A stretch of 14,165 bases of DNA from an uncultured Clostridia bacterium. GTDB taxonomy: Bacteria; Bacillota_A; Clostridia; TANB77; CAG-508. This document shows positions 1 through 7,175 of this stretch, piece after piece. Where the stretch lies: contig CANQZT010000018.1 of NCBI GenBank assembly GCA_947628335.1, forward strand, positions 1-14,165. Direction: 5' to 3'. Positions within the stretch are counted from its first letter, which is position 1. Each line of letters begins with the position of its first letter. The translations under genes were made by a program, and so were the position numbers. Under the pieces are notes generated by a model. The model ran no database searches and was not told where the DNA came from. It saw nothing but the letters and a program-made list of their open reading frames with translations.

Positions 1-9
1 ATTAATATA

Positions 10-39
10 AAAATAAAGGGCGAACATATAAGTTCGCCT
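10..39 (-). terminator. Rho-independent terminator of the small Cys-rich gene pair
   Basis: Read on the minus strand, GGCGAAC and GTTCGCC form a 7-bp GC-containing stem around a short AT loop (plus-strand 18-39), followed by a T-rich tract (TTTATTTTT, plus-strand 10-17). It lies 18 bases past the stop codon of the upstream 45-residue gene, as expected for an intrinsic terminator. Confidence 0.7.
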
Positions 40-56
40 CTTGCACTTGCTTAGGA

Positions 57-194
57 TTAACAGCATCCACCACAGTTTCCACCAAATCCGTTGCCACCAC
101 AACAGCATAATATAATTAATATAACGATGATAATCCAAATGCAGTTATCTCCACCGAAGCCGCATCCGCATCCACAACCTCTATTTTCTGGCAT
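57..194 (-). CDS. Small Cys/Gly-rich single-span membrane protein (45 aa)
   Basis: This short gene reads ATG to TAA on the minus strand and encodes 45 residues. A Gly/Cys-rich N-terminus (CGCGCGFGG, residues 7-15) precedes a hydrophobic segment rich in Ile (residues 18-29), then CCC and a Gly/Asn/Cys tail ending in CC. There are ten cysteines in all. A purine-rich Shine-Dalgarno (GAAAGGGGGG, plus-strand 203-212) sits about 8 bases before the ATG, which supports real translation. The gene follows another tiny Cys-rich protein on the same strand with no terminator between them, and a terminator follows it. Similar tiny Gly/Cys-rich membrane peptides are common and mostly unnamed in clostridia. 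A spore-coat or envelope role is a guess from that resemblance only. No function can be assigned from the sequence. Confidence 0.75.
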   Translation of the reverse strand: MPENRGCGCGCGFGGDNCIWIIIVILIILCCCGGNGFGGNCGGCC

Positions 195-253
195 AATAGT
201 TTCCCCCCTTTCAAAATAAATAAATGTACTTTTCTGTTTAAGGGTAAGAAAAA

Positions 254-355
254 CTAATTTTGACCACAGCTACAGCAGTTGTTGCCACAGTTATAAAAAA
301 GCAATAAGAATAGAATAATAAACCATAAAATTTCACTGTTACAACAATTTCTCAT
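254..355 (-). CDS. Small Cys-rich single-span membrane protein (33 aa)
   Basis: This minus-strand gene runs ATG to TAG and encodes 33 residues. Cys4 and Cys5 come first, then a strongly hydrophobic helix (about residues 9-21), then a tail with NCGNNCCSCG (residues 22-31), giving six cysteines. The Shine-Dalgarno GGGAGG (plus-strand about 365-371) stands about 10 bases before the start. It is the first gene of a two-gene minus-strand unit with the 45-residue Cys-rich protein downstream, which has the same design (Cys cluster, one membrane span, Cys/Asn/Gly tail). The design suggests a paired family of membrane peptides able to bind metal or form disulfides, but that is inference. A CATACA hexamer about 40 bases upstream on the minus strand resembles the -10 of sporulation sigma factors, without a convincing -35. 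Confidence 0.7.
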   Translation of the reverse strand: MRNCCNSEILWFIILFLLLFYNCGNNCCSCGQN

Positions 356-508
356 TTTAAGCAACCTCCCTATAAAGAACTAAGTTTTTTGTTCTTTTGT
401 ATGGTATATACTATTCGTAAACTAAAAAAAGTGTTACATTTGAAAAAATACTTGAATGTAAAAAATATATATGATAACATATTAATACTTAAGAAAAGAG
501 GTGAGAGA

Positions 509-1036
509 ATGGAAAATGTGTTAGCAGAAAAAATACTTGATAAACTTTCTAACTTAGAAATTAATATAGATACAAAAATAAGTAATTTACAAAAAGAAGT
601 AGATACTAAAATAGATAGTGTACAAAAAAGAATAGATAGTATGCAAAAAGAAATAGATACAAAAATGGATAATATGCAAAAAGAGATGGATGCTAAAATT
701 GGTAGTGTACAAAATGAAATTAAAGAACTAAAGAAAGATGTAACTATATTAAATGGAAAAGTTAATGTTGTTCAGGTAGATGTTAAAGAATTACAGGGAA
801 ATGTGACAGTATTAAATGGAAAAGCAACTATATTACAAGAGGATACTACTATATTAAATACTAAAGTTACGATTCTACAAGAAGATATGACAAGTGTAAA
901 AGACAAAGTAAAAAATATACAAAAAGATACCACTTCTTTAAAGCGTGTCAATAATAAAATGAATGATAGGTTAGAAGCAGTGTTAATGGATATCGATACA
1001 TTAGATAAAAAAACTGGAAACTTAATTAATATGTAA
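509..1036 (+). CDS. Coiled-coil protein of unknown function (175 aa)
   Basis: Nearly the whole protein is predicted coiled coil and there is no membrane segment or signal peptide. Residues 21-71 are 11-residue repeats of the type DTKIxxxQKEI, with one 7-residue unit inserted. Residues 77-145 switch to 7-residue units such as KVTILQE and DVTILNG. I chose the ATG at 509 because it follows GAGGTGAGAG. An in-frame ATG at 389 would add 40 residues of unrelated composition and has no good ribosome site. The gene is flanked by a divergent Cys-rich pair and by mutL with its own promoter, so it is probably monocistronic. Proteins like this are often annotated as hypothetical, or as apolipoprotein/tail-fibre-like because of the repeat alone. 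I do not recognise a function. It may be a filament-forming or scaffold protein. Confidence 0.8.
   Translation: MENVLAEKILDKLSNLEINIDTKISNLQKEVDTKIDSVQKRIDSMQKEIDTKMDNMQKEMDAKIGSVQNEIKELKKDVTILNGKVNVVQVDVKELQGNVTVLNGKATILQEDTTILNTKVTILQEDMTSVKDKVKNIQKDTTSLKRVNNKMNDRLEAVLMDIDTLDKKTGNLINM
569..721 (+). repeat. Hendecad (11-residue) coding repeats in coiled-coil gene
   Basis: Four imperfect 33-base units encode D-T/A-K-I/M-x-x-x-Q-K/N-E/R-I/V/M, interrupted by one 21-base (7-residue) unit. The 11-residue period implies a right-handed or straight coiled coil. The following heptads imply a left-handed one. Confidence 0.6.
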
Positions 1037-1045
1037 TAATAACTA

Positions 1046-1080
1046 AAACGATTAGCAATGAATGCTTTTCGTTTATATCA
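1046..1080 (+). terminator. Possible weak terminator hairpin after coiled-coil gene
   Basis: AAACGA (1046-1051) pairs with TCGTTT (1069-1074). An inner AGCA/TGCT pair is separated from it by a small T/T internal loop. Only a mixed AT tail follows, with no clean T run, so termination efficiency is uncertain. Confidence 0.35.
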
Positions 1081-1200
1081 ATTTTGTCTAACGGTAAATT
1101 TAAAAATCTAAATTGATTAATTCTAAAATTAGTAAATAAAAAATATATTTTAAAAATTCAATAAATTATTCCAAAAAACTATACAAAAAAATATAAGAAA

Positions 1201-1209
1201 TGATATAAT
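1201..1209 (+). promoter_or_regulatory. Extended -10 promoter of the mutL operon
   Basis: TG-A-TATAAT (1201-1209) is a perfect -10 hexamer with a TG extension, 40 bases before the mutL start. No good -35 lies at the proper distance (ATACAA at 1181-1186), which is tolerable with an extended -10. Confidence 0.5.
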
Positions 1210-1249
1210 CCATATGAAGTTATAAACAAGAGAAGAGGGAAAATTTTAT

Positions 1250-3868
1250 ATGGGAAATATTGTATTATTAGATGAATTGACAATTAATAAAATAGCAGCA
1301 GGAGAAGTAATAGAAAGGCCAGCATCTGTTATAAAAGAGATGGTAGAAAACTCAATTGATGCTGGAGCAACAAATATAAATATAGAAATAAAAAATGGAG
1401 GAATCTCATATATCCGAATTACAGATAATGGTCGTGGAATAGCAAGTGATGATATGGAAATAGCATTTGAAAGGCATGCCACAAGTAAAATTAGAACAGC
1501 AGATGATCTAAAACAGGTAAGATCTATGGGATTTAGAGGAGAAGCTTTGGCAAGTATTGCAAGTATTGCAAATGTTGAAATGATATCTAGAACAAGCGAT
1601 GAACAAATTGGAAATAGAATTATTGTGGAAGCAGGAAAAGTTTTAGCATTTGAGGAAGCAGGATGTCAAGTAGGAACAATAGTAACTGTGCAAAATCTAT
1701 TTTTTAATACACCTGTAAGATATAAATTTTTAAAAAAAGATTATACAGAATCAGGATATATAGAAGATGCAATAACTAGACTTGCATTAATACATCCAGA
1801 GATAGCTTTTAGACTGATTAACACTGGGAAAACTATTATTCAAACTTCTGGAAATGGTAAAATTCAAGATGTAATTTATTCTATTTATGGAAAAGACATT
1901 GCAAGTAGCATTTTAGATGTAAACTATACATATGAAGATATTCATGTTACAGGGGTAGTAGGAAAACCAGAGATTGCTCGCTCAAATCGTTCAAATCAAA
2001 TATTTTTTGTAAATAAAAGATTTATAAAAGATAAAATATTAACAGGTGCAACAGAAAACAGTTTTAAAGGATTATTACCAATTGGAAAATATGGATTTTT
2101 GGTATTAAATATAGATATGAATCCAAGCCTTGTTGATGTAAATGTGCATCCAGCTAAATTAGAAGTAAGATTTCAAGAAGAAAATAAAGTATATAAAGCG
2201 ATTTATCATGCAATAAGAGATACTCTTTTAAAAGCAGAATTAATTGCAAATACCGAAAAAACAATAGATGAAAAAGAAAATATATCAATACCGAAAATAC
2301 CACAGACAACAAGCATAACAGATCTATTTAGAAAGATAAGTAAAGATCAGGAAAAAGATAAGGGACAATATAACATAGGACAGTTTAGTGTTGCTACGAA
2401 TGAGAAAAAGGAAGAAAATAATCAAGCATCAGAAGTAAAACATGAAGAAAATGAAAAAGAAAAGAGTACATTAAGTTCGCTAGGGCAGAGCAAAAAGATG
2501 GATGTATTTCAAGAATTATTAGCTATGCAACAAAAATTAAAAGAAGAAACACAAAGTAATCCAAATTTGCACACAAATATAGATCAACTTATAAATAATA
2601 CTAAAAATTTAGAGAATAATTACTCAGAAAAAAGTATAGAAAATAAATTACCTGTGGAAAGTATAATAGAGAATGAATTGCCTATTGAAAGTATGGTAGA
2701 AAATAAATTACCAGTAGAAAATGTAGTAGAGAATAAATTGCCTGTCGAAAGCGTAGCAGAGAATAAATTATCTATTGAAAACGTGGTAGAAAATGAGTTA
2801 CCTATTGAAAGTGTGACAGAAAAATCTGATAATATAATAACATATAAAGAACAAGAAGATGATGTAACCAAAAATTCATATCAAATAAAAGAAGAAAAAG
2901 AGTCATATGAAATAAAAGGTTATGGTATAATTGAGGATAAAGAAGAAAAGCGTGATAATATAGAAGAACAAGAAGCGAAAGCTAGTGAAAATATAATACA
3001 TGAAGAACAAAATGTAGAAGACAATGGAAACAATAAAGAAATAGAAAAAGATAATGAAGAAACGAAAATATTTACTAGTGAAGAAATTCAAGATATGATG
3101 AATAAGCTTGAAAAAATAGACAACGTAGAAGAAAGCCCAGAATTTGCAAATATGTATGAAAAAATATTTGGAAAATTACCTGCATCAGTAGAAGAAGAAA
3201 AAAGAGAACAGGAGAAAAAATTAAGTGCTTATGAATTAATTAAAGATAATAATGTATCTGTATTTGAAACGGAAGAAGAATTTAATAAACCAACATATAG
3301 ATTGGTGGGAATTGCTTTTAATACATATATTATTATAGAGATTAAAGACGAGTTATATATAATAGATCAACATGCAGCTCATGAAAGAGTAATGTATGAA
3401 AAAGTAAAGGAAAACTATTATTCTGATAATAATAAAGAATCACAAATGTTGTTGTTGCCAGATGTTATAACTTTAACACATAAAGAAATGGATATATTAA
3501 AAGACAATTATGCAATGTTTGAAAAAGCAGGTTTTGAATTAGAAGAATTTGGTGAAAATACAATAAAATTAACAGGTATACCAAATATTTGCTTTGAACT
3601 AGATACAAAGGAATTATTCTTAGAAACCTTAGATGAAATTAATCAAGTTGCAAGAACGGCAAAACAAGAAATAGAAGAAAAATTTATTGCAACTGTTGCA
3701 TGTAAAGCAGCAGTTAAAGCCAATATGAATTTAACTCCAGAGGAAGTAGAAAGTCTTATGAATGAATTATTAAAACTTCCAAATCCATTTACTTGTCCAC
3801 ATGGTAGACCAACTGCTATAAAAATGGATAAAAAAGATTTAGAAAAGAAATTTTCAAGAAGAAAGTAA
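1250..3868 (+). CDS. mutL: DNA mismatch repair protein MutL with nicking-endonuclease motif
   Basis: MutL couples mismatch recognition by MutS to strand removal. The N-terminal GHKL ATPase is clear: KEMVEN with Glu30 and Asn34, DNGRGI (59-64), RHATSKI (75-81) and GFRGEAL (94-100). The C-terminal domain holds the endonuclease motif DQHAAHERVMYE (706-717; Asp706, His708, Glu712, Glu717), the ACKAAVKA block and CPHGRP (849-854), so this is the nicking type found where MutH is absent. At 872 residues it is much longer than the usual 600-650. The excess is a charged, Glu/Lys/Asn-rich linker (about 330-680) that includes six 10-residue repeats. The start follows a GAAGAGGG ribosome site and an extended -10 promoter. 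It heads an operon with a membrane protein and miaA; mutS is not in the window. The mutL-miaA neighbourhood is common in bacteria. Confidence 0.97.
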   Translation: MGNIVLLDELTINKIAAGEVIERPASVIKEMVENSIDAGATNINIEIKNGGISYIRITDNGRGIASDDMEIAFERHATSKIRTADDLKQVRSMGFRGEALASIASIANVEMISRTSDEQIGNRIIVEAGKVLAFEEAGCQVGTIVTVQNLFFNTPVRYKFLKKDYTESGYIEDAITRLALIHPEIAFRLINTGKTIIQTSGNGKIQDVIYSIYGKDIASSILDVNYTYEDIHVTGVVGKPEIARSNRSNQIFFVNKRFIKDKILTGATENSFKGLLPIGKYGFLVLNIDMNPSLVDVNVHPAKLEVRFQEENKVYKAIYHAIRDTLLKAELIANTEKTIDEKENISIPKIPQTTSITDLFRKISKDQEKDKGQYNIGQFSVATNEKKEENNQASEVKHEENEKEKSTLSSLGQSKKMDVFQELLAMQQKLKEETQSNPNLHTNIDQLINNTKNLENNYSEKSIENKLPVESIIENELPIESMVENKLPVENVVENKLPVESVAENKLSIENVVENELPIESVTEKSDNIITYKEQEDDVTKNSYQIKEEKESYEIKGYGIIEDKEEKRDNIEEQEAKASENIIHEEQNVEDNGNNKEIEKDNEETKIFTSEEIQDMMNKLEKIDNVEESPEFANMYEKIFGKLPASVEEEKREQEKKLSAYELIKDNNVSVFETEEEFNKPTYRLVGIAFNTYIIIEIKDELYIIDQHAAHERVMYEKVKENYYSDNNKESQMLLLPDVITLTHKEMDILKDNYAMFEKAGFELEEFGENTIKLTGIPNICFELDTKELFLETLDEINQVARTAKQEIEEKFIATVACKAAVKANMNLTPEEVESLMNELLKLPNPFTCPHGRPTAIKMDKKDLEKKFSRRK
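2639..2818 (+). repeat. Six tandem 30-bp repeats in the mutL linker
   Basis: Six exact-length 30-base units encode ENKLPVESII-type decapeptides (E-N-K/E-L-P/S-V/I-E-S/N-V/I/M-V/I/A/T). Units differ mainly at third positions and at alternating K/E and V/I sites, so the array is old enough to have diverged but still keeps period 10. It lies in the disordered linker between the ATPase and endonuclease domains, where length change should be tolerated. Confidence 0.9.
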
Positions 3869-3883
3869 ATAAGGGGTGTTAAT

Positions 3884-4297
3884 ATGGTTTATATAGTAAT
3901 AATTTCAGTTGTTGTTTATGTAATTGCTGTAATTTCAATTTATTATAATACATATGGATTTACAAATGATCAAAAAGTGCAGTTTATATTTACAGGAATT
4001 ATAGCAGTTCTTATTATAACAACGATAATTGTATTTTTAAGTGCAAGTAACATACAAATAGAAAAAAAATATTTAAATATAACAAAAGTAACAGCTATTT
4101 TAATTTTTGCGCCAATCAATTCAATAATAGCTCTACCATATTTAGCAAATTTAATAAATAGATACATAACTAGAAGTATAGAAACATCAAAACTGAAAAG
4201 AAGTATTGAAATTATATTAGTTATTTATGCAATAATTGCAATTGTGGAAATAAGTTATATTAAAAACTTTCAAATAGGATTACTAAACTCGTTATAA
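3884..4297 (+). CDS. Four-span integral membrane protein of unknown function (137 aa)
   Basis: The protein is almost entirely hydrophobic, with four likely membrane helices near residues 1-21, 29-52, 65-90 and 107-127, short polar loops and no catalytic motif that I can see. The start has AAGGGGTG about 6 bases upstream. It begins 16 bases after mutL and ends 14 bases before miaA, so it is surely cotranscribed with both. I do not recognise the family. Its place in the operon does not point to a repair or tRNA role, and it may simply be a lineage-specific passenger. Confidence 0.85.
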   Translation: MVYIVIISVVVYVIAVISIYYNTYGFTNDQKVQFIFTGIIAVLIITTIIVFLSASNIQIEKKYLNITKVTAILIFAPINSIIALPYLANLINRYITRSIETSKLKRSIEIILVIYAIIAIVEISYIKNFQIGLLNSL

Positions 4298-4310
4298 TTA
4301 TGGAGGAAAC

Positions 4311-5229
4311 ATGAAACCAAAAGTAATAGTAATATGTGGCCCAACAGCTTCAGGAAAAACAGCGTTATCTATTGAACTTGCCAAGCAAATAAATGGAGAA
4401 ATTGTTTCAGCAGATTCAATTCAAATTTATAAAGATATGAATATAGGGAGTGCTAAACCTACAATAGAAGAAATGCAAGGAATTAAACATTATATGTTAG
4501 ATTTTGTATCTCCAGAAGATAGATACAGTGTAGCAGATTATAAAAAGCAAGCAAAAAAGGCAATAGAAGAAATATTAGGAAAAGGTAAAGTACCAATAGT
4601 AGTAGGTGGGACAGGCTTATATATAGACTCATTAATTTATGAAATTGAATATCAAGAAGTGGAATTTGACGAAAAATATAGAAAAGAACTAGAAAAAATT
4701 GCACGGAACAGAAGGATTAGAAACTTTATATAAAAAGGCTGAAGAAATTGATCCAGAAGCAGTTAAAAAAATTAGCAAAAATGATAGAAAAAGAATAATA
4801 AGAATATTAGAAATATATAAATCTACAGGAAAAACAAAAACACAACAAGAGATAGAATCTAGAAAAAAAGAAGTACCATATGACTATAAAATTTATGCAA
4901 TTAATATGGATAGGGAAATATTATATGACAGAATTAATAAAAGAGTAGACATTATGATAGAACAAGGATTAGTTGAAGAAGTAAAACAAATATGTAAAAA
5001 ATATAACAAATATCCAACAGCAATGCAAGCATTAGGATACAAAGAAATAAAAGAATATTTAGAAGGAAAATGTACTAAGGAGGAAGCAATTGAAAAAGTA
5101 AAACAGGAGACAAGAAGATATGCAAAACGCCAACTTACATGGTTTAGAAAAAATAAACAAACTGTATGGCTAGATAGTACAAAAGGTATACAAAATAATA
5201 TAAATATTATTTTGGAGGGAATGAATTGA
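4311..5229 (+). CDS. miaA: tRNA dimethylallyltransferase MiaA, requires +1 frameshift at CGG
   Basis: MiaA adds the isopentenyl group to A37 of tRNAs reading UNN codons. The first frame (4311-4703) has the P-loop GPTASGKT (residues 9-16), SADSIQIYKDMNIGSAKP and VVGGTGLYIDSLIYE. The second frame (from 4705) gives EIDPEAVKKISKNDRKR, the dimethylallyl/tRNA-binding half and RRYAKRQLTWFRKNKQTVWLD. The unshifted frame ends at 140 aa. Skipping C4704 at GCA-CGG-A yields 305 aa, normal for the family, with family spacing kept (no gap between ELEKIA and LYKKAEEIDPEA). The second part has no start with a ribosome site (only a TTG at 4699, with no Shine-Dalgarno). GGAGG precedes the true ATG. The break is the same as in two other genes here, so I annotate a recoded gene and not a pseudogene. 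It overlaps the next gene by 4 bases. Confidence 0.9.
4701..4707 (+). other. Putative +1 recoding site GCA-CGG-A in miaA
   Basis: The zero frame reads GCA CGG AAC and then meets a stop within nine codons. The +1 frame reads GCA-(C)-GGA-ACA and continues to the MiaA C-terminus. CGG is codon 132. The ten bases TTGCACGGAA around the site are identical to those in ftsK. Confidence 0.8.
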
Positions 5230-6480
5230 AGAACATAAGTAAAGTTAAGAATAAAAAAATAAAAAGAGCTGTCATATCAATTATAGGTTTAGTAATACTG
5301 ATATATTTTGTATATGCAATTGTTCAATTAATAAAGCAACCAACTAATATTATTGTAATTGAAAATGGAAGTTTATCAGATGAAGAAAGTGTAGTAGGTT
5401 ATGTTATAAGGGACGAACTTATTGTACAAGGAAATAACTATAAAAATGGAATGAGTCAAATAAAAACAGAAGGAGAAAGAGTAGCCAAAGGAGAATCGAT
5501 TTTTAGATATTATAGTAGTAATGAAGAAACATTAGTAAAAAAAATACAGGAGCTAGATGTTAAGATACAAGAAGCACTTGAAAATGAAAATAATTTATTT
5601 TCAAGTGATATGAAATTATTAGAAAATCAGATACAATCAAAGTTAATAGAAGCTTCAAATTTTAAAGATGTACAAAAAATTGTAGAATACAAAAAAGATA
5701 TAAATACTCTTATTACAAAAAAAGCAAAAATAGCAGGAGACTTAAGTCCATCAGGGTCATATATTAGAAAATTAATTGACGAAAGAAGTTCTTATGAAAA
5801 TACACTAAACAGTGGAGCAGAATATGTAACAGCGCCAGAAAGTGGAATTGTATCATATAGAGTAGATGGATTAGAAAGTATATTAACGCCAAGTAATTTT
5901 TCTACATTAAATAAAAAATTTTTAGATGATTTGCATTTGAAAACAGGAGAAATAGTTCCAACAAGTGAAGAAAGTGGGAAAATTATTAATAATTTTGAAG
6001 CCTATATTGCAACTAGTTTAGATTTGCAAAAAGCAAAAGATGTATCTATTCGGAGATAATGTTACATTAAGATTATCTAATTTACAGGAAATTACAGCTA
6101 CAGTTGATTATATTATAGACGAAGAAAGTTCAAAAATAATTGTATTTAAAATTACAAATGGAATTGAATCTTTAGCAAGTTATAGAAAAATAACATTTGA
6201 TATTATATGGTGGAATTATAGTGGGCTAAAAGTTCCAAATGATGCATTAATGAAAGAAACAACAAAAAACGGAGAAGAAATTTATAGTATTTTAAGAAAC
6301 AGAATGGGGTATACTGATAAAATATTAGTAAAAATATTAAAACAAAATGATTCATATTCTATTATCACGAATTTTACAAACGATGAATTAAAGACAAATT
6401 ATGGATATTCAGACGAAGAAATAAAAAATATGAAAAATATAGTATTATATGACGAAATAATAATAAATCCAAAAACATAA
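5226..6480 (+). CDS. HlyD-like membrane-anchored adaptor, requires +1 frameshift at CGG
   Basis: The protein has a basic N-terminus, one membrane helix (about 14-36), a short segment resembling a lipoyl/barrel half (GYVIRDE), a coiled-coil stretch (about 95-180), and then a second barrel part with TAPESGIVSYRVDGLE and, after the frame break, GDNVTLRL and KVPNDAL. This is the layout of HlyD-family periplasmic adaptor-like proteins found in clostridia beside sepF and divIVA. The start is TTG at 5226, overlapping the miaA stop (TTGA), with GGAGGG 6 bases upstream. The zero frame stops at 277 aa (CGG-AGA-TAA). Skipping C6051 gives 417 aa and creates the typical I/V-G-D-x-V motif. No independent start with a ribosome site exists for the second part. 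The exact role is unknown; a link to cell division or envelope rests on context only. Confidence 0.82.
6048..6054 (+). other. Putative +1 recoding site ATT-CGG-A in the HlyD-like gene
   Basis: The zero frame reads ATT CGG AGA TAA, so the stop is two codons past CGG. The +1 frame reads ATT-(C)-GGA-GAT and restores V-S-I-G-D-N-V, where Gly-Asp is typical of the barrel domain. CGG is codon 276. This site argues that the restored residue is glycine. Confidence 0.8.
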
Positions 6481-6562
6481 TGTTACAATAATGTTACATA
6501 GAAGTTAAGAATAAATTACAATCATAAAAAGTATTGACAATATTAAAAAAAAGTAAGATACT
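6481..6562 (+). promoter_or_regulatory. sepF promoter with upstream TGTTACA tandem
   Basis: TTGACA (6534-6539) is a perfect -35. GATACT (6557-6562) follows at 17-bp spacing as a 4/6 -10. Further upstream TGTTACA occurs twice (6481-6487 and 6492-6498), spaced 11 bases, which could be an operator. The -35 match is strong and the regulatory reading of the tandem is inference. Confidence 0.55.
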
Positions 6563-6603
6563 AATAACAAATAAATACTAAGGAGAAATTTGGGAGGTAA
6601 AAA

Positions 6604-7080
6604 ATGGCAGGAGCAGTAATGAATAAAATCTGGGATTTTTTAGGAATTGAGAATGCTGAAGAGGCAGAAGAAGATATAGATGAAAGAGCATATAATTATG
6701 ATTATGAAGATGATGAAGAAGAAGTAGAAACTAATAATAATAGATTATTTGGAAGAAGATCAAAAGTGGTTAATATGCCACAAGCACAACAAATAAAAAT
6801 CGCAATATCAAGACCAACTTCTTTTGAACAATCAGAAGAAATTTGTAATAATCTAAAAGAAAGAAAATCAGTTATAGTTAATTTGGAATATGTAAATAAA
6901 GATGTAGCAAGAAGAATAGTAGACTTTATTAGTGGATCTGTTCATGCATTAGATGGACATATTCAAAAAATATCAAATTCAATATTCTTAATTGCTCCAA
7001 CAAATTATGAAATAGCAGACGAAATGGCAAGAGAAGAAATAAAAAATAGATTATCAGTATCATGGTTAAAAAATAACTAA
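6604..7080 (+). CDS. sepF: Cell division protein SepF
   Basis: SepF tethers FtsZ to the membrane and bundles it at the septum. The N-terminus (VMNKIWDFLGI) is the amphipathic membrane-binding helix. Residues about 20-45 are an acidic, Tyr-rich linker. The rest (about 60-150) is the compact SepF domain with SRPTSFEQSEEICNNLKERK, VIVNLEYVNKDVARRIVDFISG and the GHIQKISNSIFLIAP block. Length (158 aa) is normal. GGGAGG lies 7 bases before the ATG. Its own promoter separates it from the HlyD-like gene, and a divIVA-family gene follows, the usual Firmicutes order. The yggS, yggT and ylmH genes that often sit here are absent. Confidence 0.95.
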   Translation: MAGAVMNKIWDFLGIENAEEAEEDIDERAYNYDYEDDEEEVETNNNRLFGRRSKVVNMPQAQQIKIAISRPTSFEQSEEICNNLKERKSVIVNLEYVNKDVARRIVDFISGSVHALDGHIQKISNSIFLIAPTNYEIADEMAREEIKNRLSVSWLKNN

Positions 7081-7091
7081 AAAACACTAAA

Positions 7092-7148
7092 AGTCGGAGG
7101 TCACTTATCGGAAGTTTCATTTTCTGATGGATGTGGATCCGATTTTTC
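7092..7148 (+). other. Alternative-hairpin structure between sepF and divIVA
   Basis: TCCGAT (7138-7143), followed by TTTTC, can pair with ATCGGA (7108-7113), or its TCCGA with TCGGA (7094-7098). Either gives a hairpin before a short T run. The mutual exclusivity resembles an attenuator, but the stems are short and the loop is 24 bases or more. A weak terminator is the simpler reading. Confidence 0.35.
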
Positions 7149-7175
7149 ATTAAAATAAAAAATAAGGAGGACAAT

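Noticed and set aside
389..508. Extended N-terminus of the coiled-coil protein from ATG 389
   Set aside because: The extra 40 residues do not continue the coiled coil, no ribosome site precedes 389, and a good one precedes 509.
2620..3091. Minus-strand open frames opposite the mutL linker
   Set aside because: They are the antisense of the 30-bp repeat array and the Glu/Lys-rich linker, with biased Ser/Phe composition and no ribosome site.
7131..7175. Extended N-terminus of DivIVA from ATG 7131
   Set aside because: DivIVA proteins begin close to LTPLEIxNKxF. The ATG at 7176 has AAGGAGG, and the upstream part lies in a hairpin.
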